Source: Candidatus Altimarinota bacterium
GTDB taxonomy: Bacteria; Patescibacteriota; Gracilibacteria; BD1-5; UBA2023
Assembly (NCBI GenBank): GCA_008015855.1
Contig: SSGK01000060.1
Coordinates: forward strand, 1-17,963
Direction: 5' to 3'
Length of the DNA: 17,963 nt
Position numbers and translations under genes: made by a program. This document shows, piece by piece, positions 9,272 to 17,592 of this stretch. Each line of letters opens with the position of its first letter. Positions within the stretch are counted from its first letter, which is position 1. The notes beneath the pieces were generated by a model, which searched no databases, was not told where the DNA came from, and saw only the letters and a list, made by a program, of their open reading frames with translations.

Positions 9272-10345
9272 TTATCCAAGAGCAGCAGCTTCGAGCTTTG
9301 CTGTCTGATCTGCAATAGCCAGCGCATCAATAATATCTCATAAGTCTCCCGTCATAATAACTGGGATATTTGAAAAGTTTTGATTAATTCGATGATCCGT
9401 AATTCGATCTTGTGGATAATTATAGGTTCTGATTTTTTCACTTCTATCCCCCGTTCCTACTTGAGCGAGACGTGCTGCTCCAAGTTCTTTCGCTCTCTTT
9501 TCTTCTTCCATGGCAAATAAACGTGCCTTAAGAACCGAAATTGCTTTGATTTTATTTTGAAGTTGTGATCGTTCGTCCTGACATTCTACGGCAAGACCTG
9601 TAGGAAGGTGCACGACACGAATCGCAGAATTCGTCTTATTAACATGTTGTCCTCCTGCACCACTTGCACGACATGCGAGAATTTCGAGATCTTCATCTCG
9701 GATTTCAACATCAACATCTTCCACTTCAGGAAGAACGGCAACCGTAATAGTTGAAGTATGTACTCGTCCATTCTTTTCAGTTTCTGGAATACGTTGTACA
9801 CGGTGGGTCCCGGCTTCAAATTTAAACTTTGAATACGCTCCATTTCCATCCATTTTGTAGATAACTTCCTTATATCCTCCTGCGTCATTGAATGATTCAC
9901 CCATAACCTCAACCGAAAATCCACATGTTTTTGCATAATTCATATATGCATTCGCGAGTTCTGCCGCAAATAACCCTGCTTCATCTCATCCTGCACCAGC
10001 ACGAACTTCGACAATCACATTCTTTTCATCATTTGGATCTTTTGGAAGGAGTGCAATCTTGAGCTCTTCTTCGAGCTTTGGAATTGCTTCTTCTGCTTCG
10101 GAAAGCTGCATCTTTGCAAGTTCTATCATTTCAGCATCTTTTTCATTCGCAAGGATCTCCTTTGCTTCTTCCATATTTGCCCATTTTTCCTTATATTCAC
10201 GATACAAGGTTACTGTTTTTTCAAGTCACTTCTTCTTTTGATTGACTGATTTTAATCTTTTTAGGTCACTATAAATAGCAGGATCTGAAAGTTCTGCTTC
10301 ACATTTTTCGTAGTCAGTTATAAGATTATCGAGTTGGAATTTCAT
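9272..10345 (-). CDS. prfA: Peptide chain release factor 1 (RF1)
   Basis: RF1 reads UAA and UAG in the ribosomal A site and triggers hydrolysis of peptidyl-tRNA. The product is 357 residues (usual about 360). The stop-reading tripeptide is PET at 187-189 in RVQRIPETEKNGR, as in other RF1 proteins and not the SPF of RF2. The catalytic GGQ is at 231-233 in SGAGGQHVNKTNSAI. Three TGA codons are read as Gly: residues 40, 120 (EVRAGAG-G-DEAG, a conserved position) and 336. ATG 10345 is chosen because MKFQLDNLITDYEK matches the expected N-terminus. An organism that reads UGA as Gly must lack RF2 activity, so this is probably its only stop-codon-reading class I factor. A TATAAT on the minus strand lies about 35 bases upstream. 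Confidence 0.97.
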
Positions 10346-10378
10346 GGCAAAAAATAATTACAATATGTTTCGTCACGG

Positions 10379-10384
10379 ATTATA
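10379..10384 (-). promoter_or_regulatory. Candidate -10 element of prfA
   Basis: A perfect TATAAT on the minus strand lies 33 bases before the prfA ATG. No convincing -35 box is visible at 16-18 bases upstream. Confidence 0.45.
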
Positions 10385-10470
10385 TGTAAAAATTAAAAAA
10401 GTCGAATGAAAAGATGTTTCTCTGTGCAAAAACTTGTTCACGATTTGTGTTCAATAAAATTATTTTCTGC

Positions 10471-10498
10471 TTGCTTCATGCCTTCTTTTTCTTATAGT
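10471..10498 (+). promoter_or_regulatory. Candidate promoter upstream of tRNA-Leu
   Basis: TTGCTT (10471-10476), a 16-base spacer and TATAGT (10493-10498, five of six bases) point toward the tRNA, about 110 bases away. A TATAAA at 10595-10600, 11 bases before the tRNA, is an alternative -10. The 266-base gap 10346-10611 otherwise holds only very short, unsupported frames. Confidence 0.35.
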
Positions 10499-10611
10499 CT
10501 TTTGGCAAAAGTAACCACAGTGAATAGCAAGTGATTTCCTCATGATTCACGGGAGCTATGGCTACAAAGAAAAATATAAAAAACAAATAGAGTTTATAAA
10601 ATAGCACATTT

Positions 10612-10694
10612 GCCCAGATGGTGGAATGGTAGACACGGAGGACTCAAAATCCTCTGCCTCTGGTGTGCGGGTTCAAGTCCCGCTCTGGGCACCA
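10612..10694 (+). tRNA. tRNA-Leu (anticodon CAA)
   Basis: The sequence folds as a class II tRNA. The acceptor stem is GCCCAGA/TCTGGGC and the discriminator A is followed by an encoded CCA. The anticodon stem is GAGGA/TCCTC with loop CTCAAAA, giving anticodon CAA, which reads UUG. The long variable arm is TGCCTCTGGTGTGC, and the T arm has GGGTTCAAGTCCC. The long variable arm and the anticodon together identify leucine. A small AAGGAA/TTCCTT hairpin follows 20 bases downstream. Confidence 0.95.
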
Positions 10695-10713
10695 TACATT
10701 AAAAATCAAAAAT

Positions 10714-10728
10714 AAGGAACCTTCCTTT
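10714..10728 (+). terminator. Weak hairpin after tRNA-Leu
   Basis: A 6-bp AAGGAA/TTCCTT stem (10714-10719 and 10722-10727) has only a 2-base gap and a short T-run. It may be a weak terminator or processing hairpin. Confidence 0.35.
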
Positions 10729-10802
10729 AAAAAACAATCAAGACGAAAAATATAAAAAGTTACGTACGAAGAACTACAACTCCAAGCCATAAAAGATAGC
10801 AT

Positions 10803-10816
10803 CCCAAAAAATTGGG
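10803..10816 (+). other. Small hairpin in the corA upstream region
   Basis: CCCAA/TTGGG (10803-10807 and 10812-10816) with an AAAA loop, followed by TATG and T5, ends 21 bases before the corA ATG. It is terminator-like but has only 5 bp. It could be a leader element or chance. The rest of 10729-10837 shows no clear promoter. Confidence 0.3.
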
Positions 10817-10837
10817 TATGTTTTTATATCCTTACAT

Positions 10838-11767
10838 ATGTCATCTATGGATGTAATCAAACTCGATAGAACAAAACATTGGATGGATTTTGTAAATCCC
10901 TCAGTAGATGAAGTTGAGGAGATTATGGAAAAATATGATTTCCACTCGCTCGATCGAGATGCTATCTTGGAAGAAAATCAATATGCTCGTATCGATACGT
11001 ATGATAATTACCTCTTTATCGTACTTCATTTTCCGAAATTTGAACAACGAACGAAACGCTATATTCATAATGAGTTTAATATATTTATCTCGAAGAATTA
11101 TCTCCTCACCTTTCGTTACTTCAATACATCAGCAGTAAATAAGCTCAAGGAGAAAAACGAAGATATTAATGCTGCAAAAAAAGAAATGGAGGAAGAAGAT
11201 ATGCAATTTAATACGGGTATCATCCTCTACGAACTCATTGATAATCTCCTCTTGAAGGTTATGAAAATGCTAGAGTACTTTGGGAAAGAGCTTCGAAGCC
11301 TTGAATCTGATCTCCTTGATATTGATAGTGGAAAACTCATTGAGGAGATAATGATTAAGAAACGAAATATCATTACTCTCAAACATATGATAAAACCACA
11401 GATTGCGGTATTAAAATTGATTGAAATACGGATGAACGAACTCTTTAATGGAGAAGTGGAACTCTACTTCGAAAATCTCGAAGATAAGCTCGATAAGATT
11501 TATTCTGATATCCAACTCCTTCAAGAAAATATTGATTCCATGGAAGATACACTCAAAAGTGTTTTTGAATTTAAGACGAATACTACCATTAAATACCTGA
11601 CAGTATTCTCAGCATTTATGCTTCCACTCACGTTGGTAACCAGCTTCTTCTGAATGAATATAGAGCAGGCAACTTTCCATAACACCCTTATTACCTGGTC
11701 TATTATTGGAACTATATTTACCCTTGCTATCTCAGTCTACTTTCTCATGCGTTGAAAAAAAATCTAA
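10838..11767 (+). CDS. corA: CorA-family magnesium/divalent cation transporter
   Basis: CorA forms a pentameric channel for Mg2+ (and Co2+/Ni2+) in the cytoplasmic membrane. The 309-residue protein has the N-terminal alpha/beta cytoplasmic domain (residues 1-130, with ARIDTYDNYLFIVLHFP), the long stalk helix (about 190-255) and two C-terminal membrane helices. The first helix (about 250-271) ends in TSFF followed by the signature GMN at 272-274. The Gly of GMN is TGA at 11651-11653. A stop there would remove the selectivity filter and the second helix. A second TGA encodes Gly 306 before KKI and TAA. Met 1 or Met 4 could be the start. The VanY-type gene begins 4 nt after the stop, so the two are probably translationally linked. 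Confidence 0.96.
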
Positions 11768-11771
11768 ATCT

Positions 11772-12575
11772 ATGCTACACTTCCTTCGATATACATTCAT
11801 TCCTACTGCACTTGCTATTCTCTTTCTCCGTACAACACTCTATGCTCCGAGCCTTGTGTCGGAGGTTTCAAATATTCCACTCACAGCACCCAACGATCCA
11901 TATGCTATATGTACCGACATAGGATATACCTCTCTGAAAAATCAAACCGGAAGTTATTTTACCACTCTCCCCTTTTCACCAGAAGAATTAGCAGATGATC
12001 ATATTTGGAAATTTGTTGGTCCTGAATTAGGACTCAATAATACGCAATATATACCAACTGATCTCGTTCCAATAAAAAATCAATATATTGAACAGAGGGG
12101 TCGTGTAAGTAAGCTTCGAAAAGAAGCAGCTGAAGCACTCTGGAAAATGGCTGAAGCATTTTATACTGAGTTTAATACCGGATTTATTGTAGTGAGTGGT
12201 TATAGAAGTTATGACTATCAACAGAGGCTCGTTGATCTAGGATGTTCATCAAACCTCTGTGCACCTCCTGGACACAGCGAACATCAACTCTGACTCGCTA
12301 TTGATATTCTCGAAGCATCAACCAAAGAGGAATACGATCGAAATCCCACCTATACAAAATATTATAATTGGATGAAAAAGAACGCACACCTCTATTGATT
12401 TCATCAAAGCTATCAGCGGTGAGCGAGTGGTGATGGATATGATATAGAACCATGGCATTGGCGATACCTTTGAACGGATCTTGCAACAGAACTCATAAGA
12501 CTCAATTGGTCATTTACTGAATATAGCACTCTTCAAAATCTCGTAAATCAAGACTCAACTTCCACTATTCAATAA
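11772..12575 (+). CDS. VanY/M15-family D-alanyl-D-alanine carboxypeptidase
   Basis: Enzymes of this zinc family remove the terminal D-Ala from peptidoglycan stem peptides outside the membrane. The product is 267 residues with an N-terminal signal or anchor helix (MLHFLRYTFIPTALAILFL). The M15B motifs are SGYRSYDYQQ, then SEHQLGLAID with zinc ligands H171 and D178, and EPWHWRY with catalytic E226 and ligand H229. Residue 174, the conserved Gly of the SxHxxGxAxD motif, is TGA at 12291-12293. Three more TGA codons follow. The start is chosen for the signal peptide and sits 4 nt after corA. The stop lies in the palindromic terminator. The enzyme looks intact. The coupling to an Mg2+ channel may only reflect shared transcription. 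The exact substrate (pentapeptide or tetrapeptide) cannot be told. Confidence 0.93.
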
Positions 12576-12610
12576 TAAAAAATATCCCTTATAAGGGATA
12601 TTTTTTATTA
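12573..12610. terminator. Bidirectional terminator between the vanY-type gene and pitA
   Basis: A perfect 38-base palindrome (arms 12573-12591 and 12592-12610) has the core ATATCCCTTATAAGGGATAT and A6/T6 flanks. It begins with the TAA of the carboxypeptidase gene and ends 11 bases before the pitA stop. It is suited to ending transcription from both sides. Confidence 0.9.
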
Positions 12611-12621
12611 AACTATTCACT

Positions 12622-14046
12622 TTATACGAATATTTTCTGGAGAATAAGAAATATAATTGCAGAGAGTACAACAGTTACAGGAAGTGTTAATACCCATGCC
12701 ATAAGAATGCTTTTAATAGTACCTCCCTGTAATCATCATTTCCCATGTTCATATGAAATCGTTCCTGCGATTCCAGATGAAAGAATATGGGTCGTAGAAA
12801 CTGGAAGTCCAAGTTTTGATGCAGAACTAATAGTAAGAGCGGTAATTAATGCTCATGTTGTTGCCTGAGCATAATTGAGCTTTTCCTTTCCAATCTTTTC
12901 ACCAATTGTTACCACAATACGTTTCCATCCAATCATGGTACCAAGACCGAGTGAGATAGAAATCATGGCAATAACCCACCAAGGAGCATAATCAATGGTA
13001 TTTGATATATTAGCAATTTGTGGAGAAACACTTGCAATATCAGCAGGAGCTGAAGTAAGAGATCCGTCAGCTTGTGCACGAGGAATAAGTGCTAGCTGTT
13101 TTTCATTCATTACCTTATAATCTTTTTGAATTTTTAGAATATGTTTTCGTGCCTCGATTCGTTCTTTATTTGAAAGCTCGTCTTTTGTAAGAAGTGTTCC
13201 AAGTTGTCATACATGATCACGTGCTTCACCAAATGTTACTCTATCTTCTGGAGCTAACTTTGTTTCATCCACATTTGCAAACACTGATTCAACGTGACTC
13301 ACATCGCCCCGAAGTGATTTGACATCAATTTGTGGATTCATCGCAAATATTGCTGGAAGAAGGCTAATTAAAATAAGCATAGCGAGTCCAACTCATTTTT
13401 GACCATCATTACTTCCATGTGCGTAACTTACGAATGCGGAAGTTCCAATAAGGAGGTATCGAATCCATGATTTTGGTTCACGATTAAAGAGCCAACCTGG
13501 TCTCTTAAAAAATTCTGGACGAGAAACAATTTTATGAAGGATACCCATACATATAAATGCAAGTCAAAAACCAATAAGTGGAGAAAGAAGGAGTGATTTA
13601 AAAACCTCTTCTGCTTTCTTCCAATTTGGAATAACACTTGGATCAAGATACCACATAGCAATACTCACACCAAGAATAGAACCAATAAGTGTATGCGAAC
13701 TGGAAGCTGGGATACCAAGATACCATGTTCAGAAATTCCAGATAATCGCTGAGATAAGAAGTGAAAGTACAATACACACCCCAAATGCCACTGGTTGATC
13801 TGCAATCATATCAAGTGGAAGAAGATGGATAATCCCCATGGCTACTCAAATTCCTCAAAGAACTACTCACAAGAAGTTCATAACAGCAGCTAAAAGTACT
13901 GATTTTCTTGGAGTCAGTGAATTTGTGTAAATAACGGGTGCTACCGCATTTGCTGTATCGTGAAAGCCATTAATAAATTCAAATGCGCAAACGAGTAATA
14001 AACAAAAGAAGAGAAGGAGAAGAACTCCGATGTCAATTCAAAACAT
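12622..14046 (-). CDS. pitA: PitA-type inorganic phosphate transporter
   Basis: Pit carriers take up metal-phosphate with protons through the inner membrane. The 474-residue frame needs 11 TGA codons as Gly. It has both family repeats: FINGFHDTANAVA (residues 24-36) with PASSSHTLIGSILG, and YAHGSNDGQKGVG (208-220, Gly 218 is TGA) with LGLPVSTTHILSSGIAG. Hydrophobic helices cover both halves. They are split by a polar loop of about 115 residues (230-345), rich in Lys and Glu, followed by IDYAPWWVIAMISISLGLGTMIGW. The loop position, GTMIGW, TIGEKIGK and SILMAW strongly recall E. coli PitA, not the shorter Pit proteins of many Gram-positives. It has its own promoter just after gatA. No phosphate regulator is nearby. 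Confidence 0.95.
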
Positions 14047-14081
14047 AAAAAAAAGATAGAAGCTATGGGTACCATATTCCT

Positions 14082-14111
14082 ATCTTAGCAGAATTCCTAT
14101 TTCTTTGTCAA
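14082..14111 (-). promoter_or_regulatory. Promoter of pitA
   Basis: On the minus strand TTGACA (14106-14111), an 18-base spacer and TAAGAT (14082-14087) lie between the gatA stop and the pitA ATG, giving a leader of about 30 nt. pitA can thus be transcribed without gatA. Confidence 0.6.
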
Positions 14112-14120
14112 AATAATAGA

Positions 14121-15563
14121 CTATAAAAAACTTTTTTGTTGCTTTGCTTGCACTTTGCTCTTCATAGCCTGTTCAAGAACATGTCCAACAAGAAAACACT
14201 TTTCTTCTCCGAGAGTTGGACCAAGAATCTGGAGTCCAACTGGTAATTCATTTTCTCCACCATCTTCTGGAAGAGCATACCCAACTGGAACCGTAAGACC
14301 TGGAAGTCATGCGAGTGATCCATTTACGGTAAAAATATCAGAAAGATACATCTTAAGAGGGTCATCTGTTTTTTCACCAATCTTCCATGCAACCGAAGGA
14401 GCTGTTGGGGTAACAATAACATCAACACTTTCAAATGCTTTTTTAAAATCATCGCGAATAAGCTCACGAACCCCCGTTGCTTTCTTATAGTAAGCATCAT
14501 AGAAACCACTCGAAAGTACAAAAGAACCCAACATAATACGTCGCTGCGCTTCTTTTCCAAATCCACCTGTACGGTTCTTTGTAATATCTGAACCAACCCC
14601 TTCAATATGACCAAAACGAATGCCATCGTATCGTGCAAGATTCGTTGAAACCTCTGCTGGCATTACAATATAGTATACAGCAAGTCCATATTCGGTATGA
14701 GGGAGGCTTACCTCAATAATCTCCGCACCAAGAGAGCGAAGTGCATCAATTGATGCATCAATCTCCTTTCGCACTCCTGCCTCAATTCCATCAATGAAAT
14801 ATTCCTTTGGAATTCCAATACGAACTCATGTGAGATCCGTTCGATTCCATATTGAAGGATCAATGGTTACTGGATGATCAAGTGAAGTGGCATCATGAGC
14901 ATCTTTTCATGCCATAGTCTCATATAACCATGCTGCGTCTTCTACGGTACGGGTAAAGGTCCCAGGAGTATCCAATGAGCTTGCCATCGCAATAACCCCA
15001 AAACGACTATTTCGACCATATGTCGGCTTAAATCCAACCACTCCACACATACTAGCAGGTTGACGAATCGATCCTCCAGTGTCAGTTCCAAGTGCAGCAG
15101 GAACAAGTCATGCAGCAACAGCCGCAGCTGAACCAGATGAAGATCCACCAGGTATCCTTGAGATATCCCACGGATTTTTTGTGATGCGAAGCGCACTATT
15201 TTCACCACTTCACCCCATAGCGTACTCATCAAGATTCAATTTTCCGATACTCACCATTCCTGCTTGTTTTAAGCGTTCTGTTACGGTTGATTCATAGGGT
15301 GGGACAAAATTCTCAAGCATATGAGAACTTGCTGTTGTAGAAATTCCCTTCTCACAAAAAACATCTTTCACACCAATTGGCAAACCACAAAAAGGTCATT
15401 CATGAGAAAAATCGGGAGTCTCATTTACAGAATTAAATGCCTCAAGAGTTCCATTGTACTGTTGAATGCGATTGAAAAAATGACGATACACTTCATCTTT
15501 TGAAAGTGTACCAGATTGGATAGCGGATGCTAATTCTTTCAGAGAAAGTCCTGAGATTTCCAT
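14121..15563 (-). CDS. gatA: Glutamyl-tRNA(Gln)/aspartyl-tRNA(Asn) amidotransferase subunit A
   Basis: GatA is the amidase of GatCAB. It releases ammonia from glutamine for conversion of Glu-tRNA(Gln) (and often Asp-tRNA(Asn)) to the amidated form. The product is 480 residues, the usual length, ending in TAG. The amidase-signature Ser-cisSer-Lys triad is visible: Lys66 in GVKDVF, the Ser run in GGSSSGSAAA (139-148) and Ser165 in GTDTGGSIRQPAS. STNLARYDGIRFG supports GatA over other amidases. Six TGA codons are read as Gly, including residue 118 in EYAMGGSGENSA and residue 152 just before LVPAALGTDTGGS. gatB and gatC are not in the window. Its presence implies indirect charging of Gln and/or Asn tRNA. 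Confidence 0.97.
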
Positions 15564-15595
15564 ATTGTATGCTAAAAAATACTATTTTCAGAAGG

Positions 15596-15623
15596 AGTAT
15601 ATAAAAAAGTGTTTGAAAAACAA
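15596..15623 (-). promoter_or_regulatory. Candidate gatA promoter
   Basis: On the minus strand TTGTTT (15618-15623), a 16-base spacer and TATACT (15596-15601) lie about 35 bases before the gatA ATG. It is back to back with the promoter of the divergent 120-residue gene. Confidence 0.45.
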
Positions 15624-15626
15624 ATT

Positions 15627-15653
15627 TTGACAAGAGAAATATATGTATATAAA
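15627..15653 (+). promoter_or_regulatory. Candidate promoter of the 120-aa orphan gene
   Basis: TTGACA (15627-15632) is followed after a short 15-base spacer by TATAAA (15648-15653), about 24 bases before ATG 15677. The boxes are good but the spacing is below the 17-base optimum. Confidence 0.45.
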
Positions 15654-15676
15654 TGGTGTATTATTATGTATTCACT

Positions 15677-16039
15677 ATGGAAAAAGAAATATTTTGAGTT
15701 CCCTTTCGTGGAGTCTCAGGAAAAACAGTAGAAGACTACTTTCTTGAATCAAATAAATGAAAAGAGGGCTCTTCTGTTTTGGAAGCTATCTGGAACCTCC
15801 CCTCTCTCGTTTATATTCGTCATCGTTTGGAGGAAATCTTTCTTCAGAATGATGGAATATTCGTTCCCCCTGAAAAATCATCACCTATAATAACACAGAA
15901 TAAAAAAGCCTTGCTGCCGAAAAATGCCATTCCAACTCAGTGAAGAACATGAATTCGATGAAATATCTCATGACACGATGGAGTCCGCTTAAAAGAACGA
16001 AAAAATCCTGAGAGACAAAGACCAGATAATGGGAAATAG
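15677..16039 (+). CDS. Unrecognised 120-aa basic protein, hidden under the standard code
   Basis: ATG 15677 to TAG 16037-16039 gives 120 residues with six TGA codons, which encode half of its 12 glycines. I do not recognise a family. The first 60 residues (MEKEIFGVPFRGVSGKTVEDYF, then SVLEAIWNLPSLVYIRHRLEEIF) look like a small folded, partly helical domain. The C-terminal 35 residues are polar and strongly basic with Gly/Arg steps (GRTGIRG, VRLKERKNPERQR), suggesting a flexible nucleic-acid- or ribosome-contacting tail. That last point is inference. There is no signal peptide or membrane helix. It fills the gap between gatA (divergent) and hisS, with a promoter before it and terminator-like hairpins after it. 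The open frame under code 25 and the promoter support a real gene, but without a known homologue it is less sure. Confidence 0.72.
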
Positions 16040-16042
16040 TAT

Positions 16043-16070
16043 TTGCTTTTTTCCTATATTTTCATACTAT
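16043..16070 (+). promoter_or_regulatory. Candidate hisS promoter
   Basis: TTGCTT (16043-16048), a 16-base spacer and TACTAT (16065-16070), with an overlapping TATACT, lie just after the 120-residue gene. A transcript from here would start near 16077 and carry a leader of about 100 nt containing both hairpins before hisS. Confidence 0.35.
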
Positions 16071-16088
16071 ACTCTACGTACTATATAA

Positions 16089-16113
16089 GCACGGAAATCC
16101 CACACTCTCGTGC
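16089..16113 (+). terminator. Terminator-like hairpin upstream of hisS
   Basis: A GC-rich GCACG/CGTGC stem (16089-16093 and 16109-16113) with a 15-base loop is followed by ATTTTTTT. It either ends the transcript of the 120-residue gene or acts as an attenuator in the hisS leader. Confidence 0.6.
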
Positions 16114-16123
16114 ATTTTTTTCG

Positions 16124-16142
16124 CCCAATTCTCTGGGTTTTT
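16124..16142 (+). terminator. Second hairpin plus T-run upstream of hisS
   Basis: CCCA/TGGG (16124-16127 and 16134-16137) with a 6-base loop is followed by T5. The stem is short. Together with the hairpin 11 bases upstream it makes a tandem pair 35-90 bases before the hisS ATG. Confidence 0.4.
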
Positions 16143-16176
16143 GTATTTTATTCATATTTTTCTCAACTTAAAAATT

Positions 16177-17532
16177 ATGGAACTTATTCAAAAGGTTCGT
16201 GGAATGCAGGACATCTTTGGTGAATATCAGCGCTATTTTACGTTTCTTAAGAAAGTAGCACGTCACGAATTTCGAAAAAATGGTTTTACCCGTATTACCA
16301 CTCCTATTCTCGAGCACAAAGAACTTATTCTCCATACATCAGGTGAATCTTCTGATATTGTAAATAAGGAATTATACGATGTAATTGATAAAAAAGGTCG
16401 TGAACTCGTTCTTAAGCCAGAATCCACACCAGGTGTTATGCGCGCATATCTTGAAAATTTTCTTGCTGAACCACAACCAGTCTATCTTTACTATATCGAA
16501 CCACATTTTCGATATGATCGTCCTCAGAAAGGGCGATATCGTCAATTTCATCAGGTTGGTGCTGAAATTATAGGAGAACAGGATCCTATTCTTGATGCGA
16601 AGATGATTCATATCATGGCATCTATTCTCGATGGAATTGGACTCGGTGGTAAATATAAAATTAAGATCAACTCTCTTGGGGTTCAAAAAGAACGAGAAAA
16701 ATATATTCTCGAGCTTCAGAGCTTCTTCGAAAATAAGAAACACCTCCTCGATGAGGTAGATCTTGCTCGACTTGAAAAAAATCCCCTTCGTCTTCTTGAT
16801 TCAAAAAATGAAGATGTTCGCGAGCTTCTCAAGGTAGCACCAAAAATGACAGATTTTCTTAAGAAAGACTCACTTGATTTCTACAATCAGGTAAAAGAAT
16901 ATCTCAATATACTCGGAGTGGCATACGAAGAAGATCATACTCTGGTTCGTTGACTCGACTATTATTCACACACGGTTTGGGAATTTGTAGATGGATCAGG
17001 ACGCACGCAGGATGCATTTGGTGGAGGAGGTCGTTATGACGGACTCTCAAAATCAATTGGATGGAAGGATGCCGTTCCTGCGGTTGGTTTTGCTTTTGGC
17101 GCAGAAAGACTTATTGAAGCTATGATGGAATCAGGAGTGCACATCCGAAATAAGGATGCGATTCAACTCTTCTTTATACAACTCTGAGATGATGCAAAGA
17201 AGCTTGCACTCCCTCTCGATATAGAGGCACGAGCACGTGGACTCAATTCACTTCTCTCACTTGGAACACCTTCCATTAAAACACAATTAAAGAAAGCAAA
17301 CAGGGTAAATGCTCAATATGTTGCGGTCATTGGGATTATGGAGGCAAAGAAGTGAGTATGTCAATTCAAGGATATGGAGAAAGGCACACAAGAAGAAGTT
17401 CCACTCAATCAACTGATCGATAAAGTTATTGGAATTATTGGAGAAGAAAAGCTTGATTTCTATCATCCTTCAAAAGACTTTATTATGGATATAAAGCCAG
17501 AAATTCATCTCTCACATCAAGAATTAGAATAA
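16177..17532 (+). CDS. hisS: Histidyl-tRNA synthetase
   Basis: HisRS is a class II synthetase that charges tRNA-His. The product is 451 residues. ATG 16177 (MELIQKVRGMQDI) is chosen because it matches the KxRGxxD start of the family; the frame extends upstream only by a TTG. Motif 2 is EPHFRYDRPQKGRYRQFHQ (residues 108-126). The histidine-binding RGLDYY is at 258-263 with its Gly as TGA (16951-16953), GGGGRYDGL starts at 282, and motif 3 is AVGFAFGAERL. The C-terminal 100 residues are the anticodon-binding domain, with two further TGA-Gly codons. Under the standard code only 258 residues would be made, ending inside the active site. The gene has terminator-like hairpins upstream and a terminator after it. 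Confidence 0.97.
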
Positions 17533-17538
17533 CCACTT

Positions 17539-17563
17539 ATCCGTCCATTTCGGGCGGATTTTT
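17539..17563 (+). terminator. Terminator after hisS
   Basis: An 8-bp stem (ATCCGTCC at 17539-17546 with GGGCGGAT at 17552-17559, one G-U pair) has a 5-base loop and is followed by a T-run, 6 bases after the hisS stop. Confidence 0.85.
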
Positions 17564-17592
17564 CTTAATCTCACTAACGTAACATATTTTCT

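Noticed and set aside
10365..10579. Small code-25 frames of 30 aa (10365-10457) and 33 aa (10478-10579) between prfA and tRNA-Leu
   Set aside because: They are too short, overlap promoter elements and have no recognisable motif or start signal.
16040..16176. T-box riboswitch upstream of hisS
   Set aside because: No conserved T-box sequence or specifier-loop structure is visible; only two short terminator-like hairpins.
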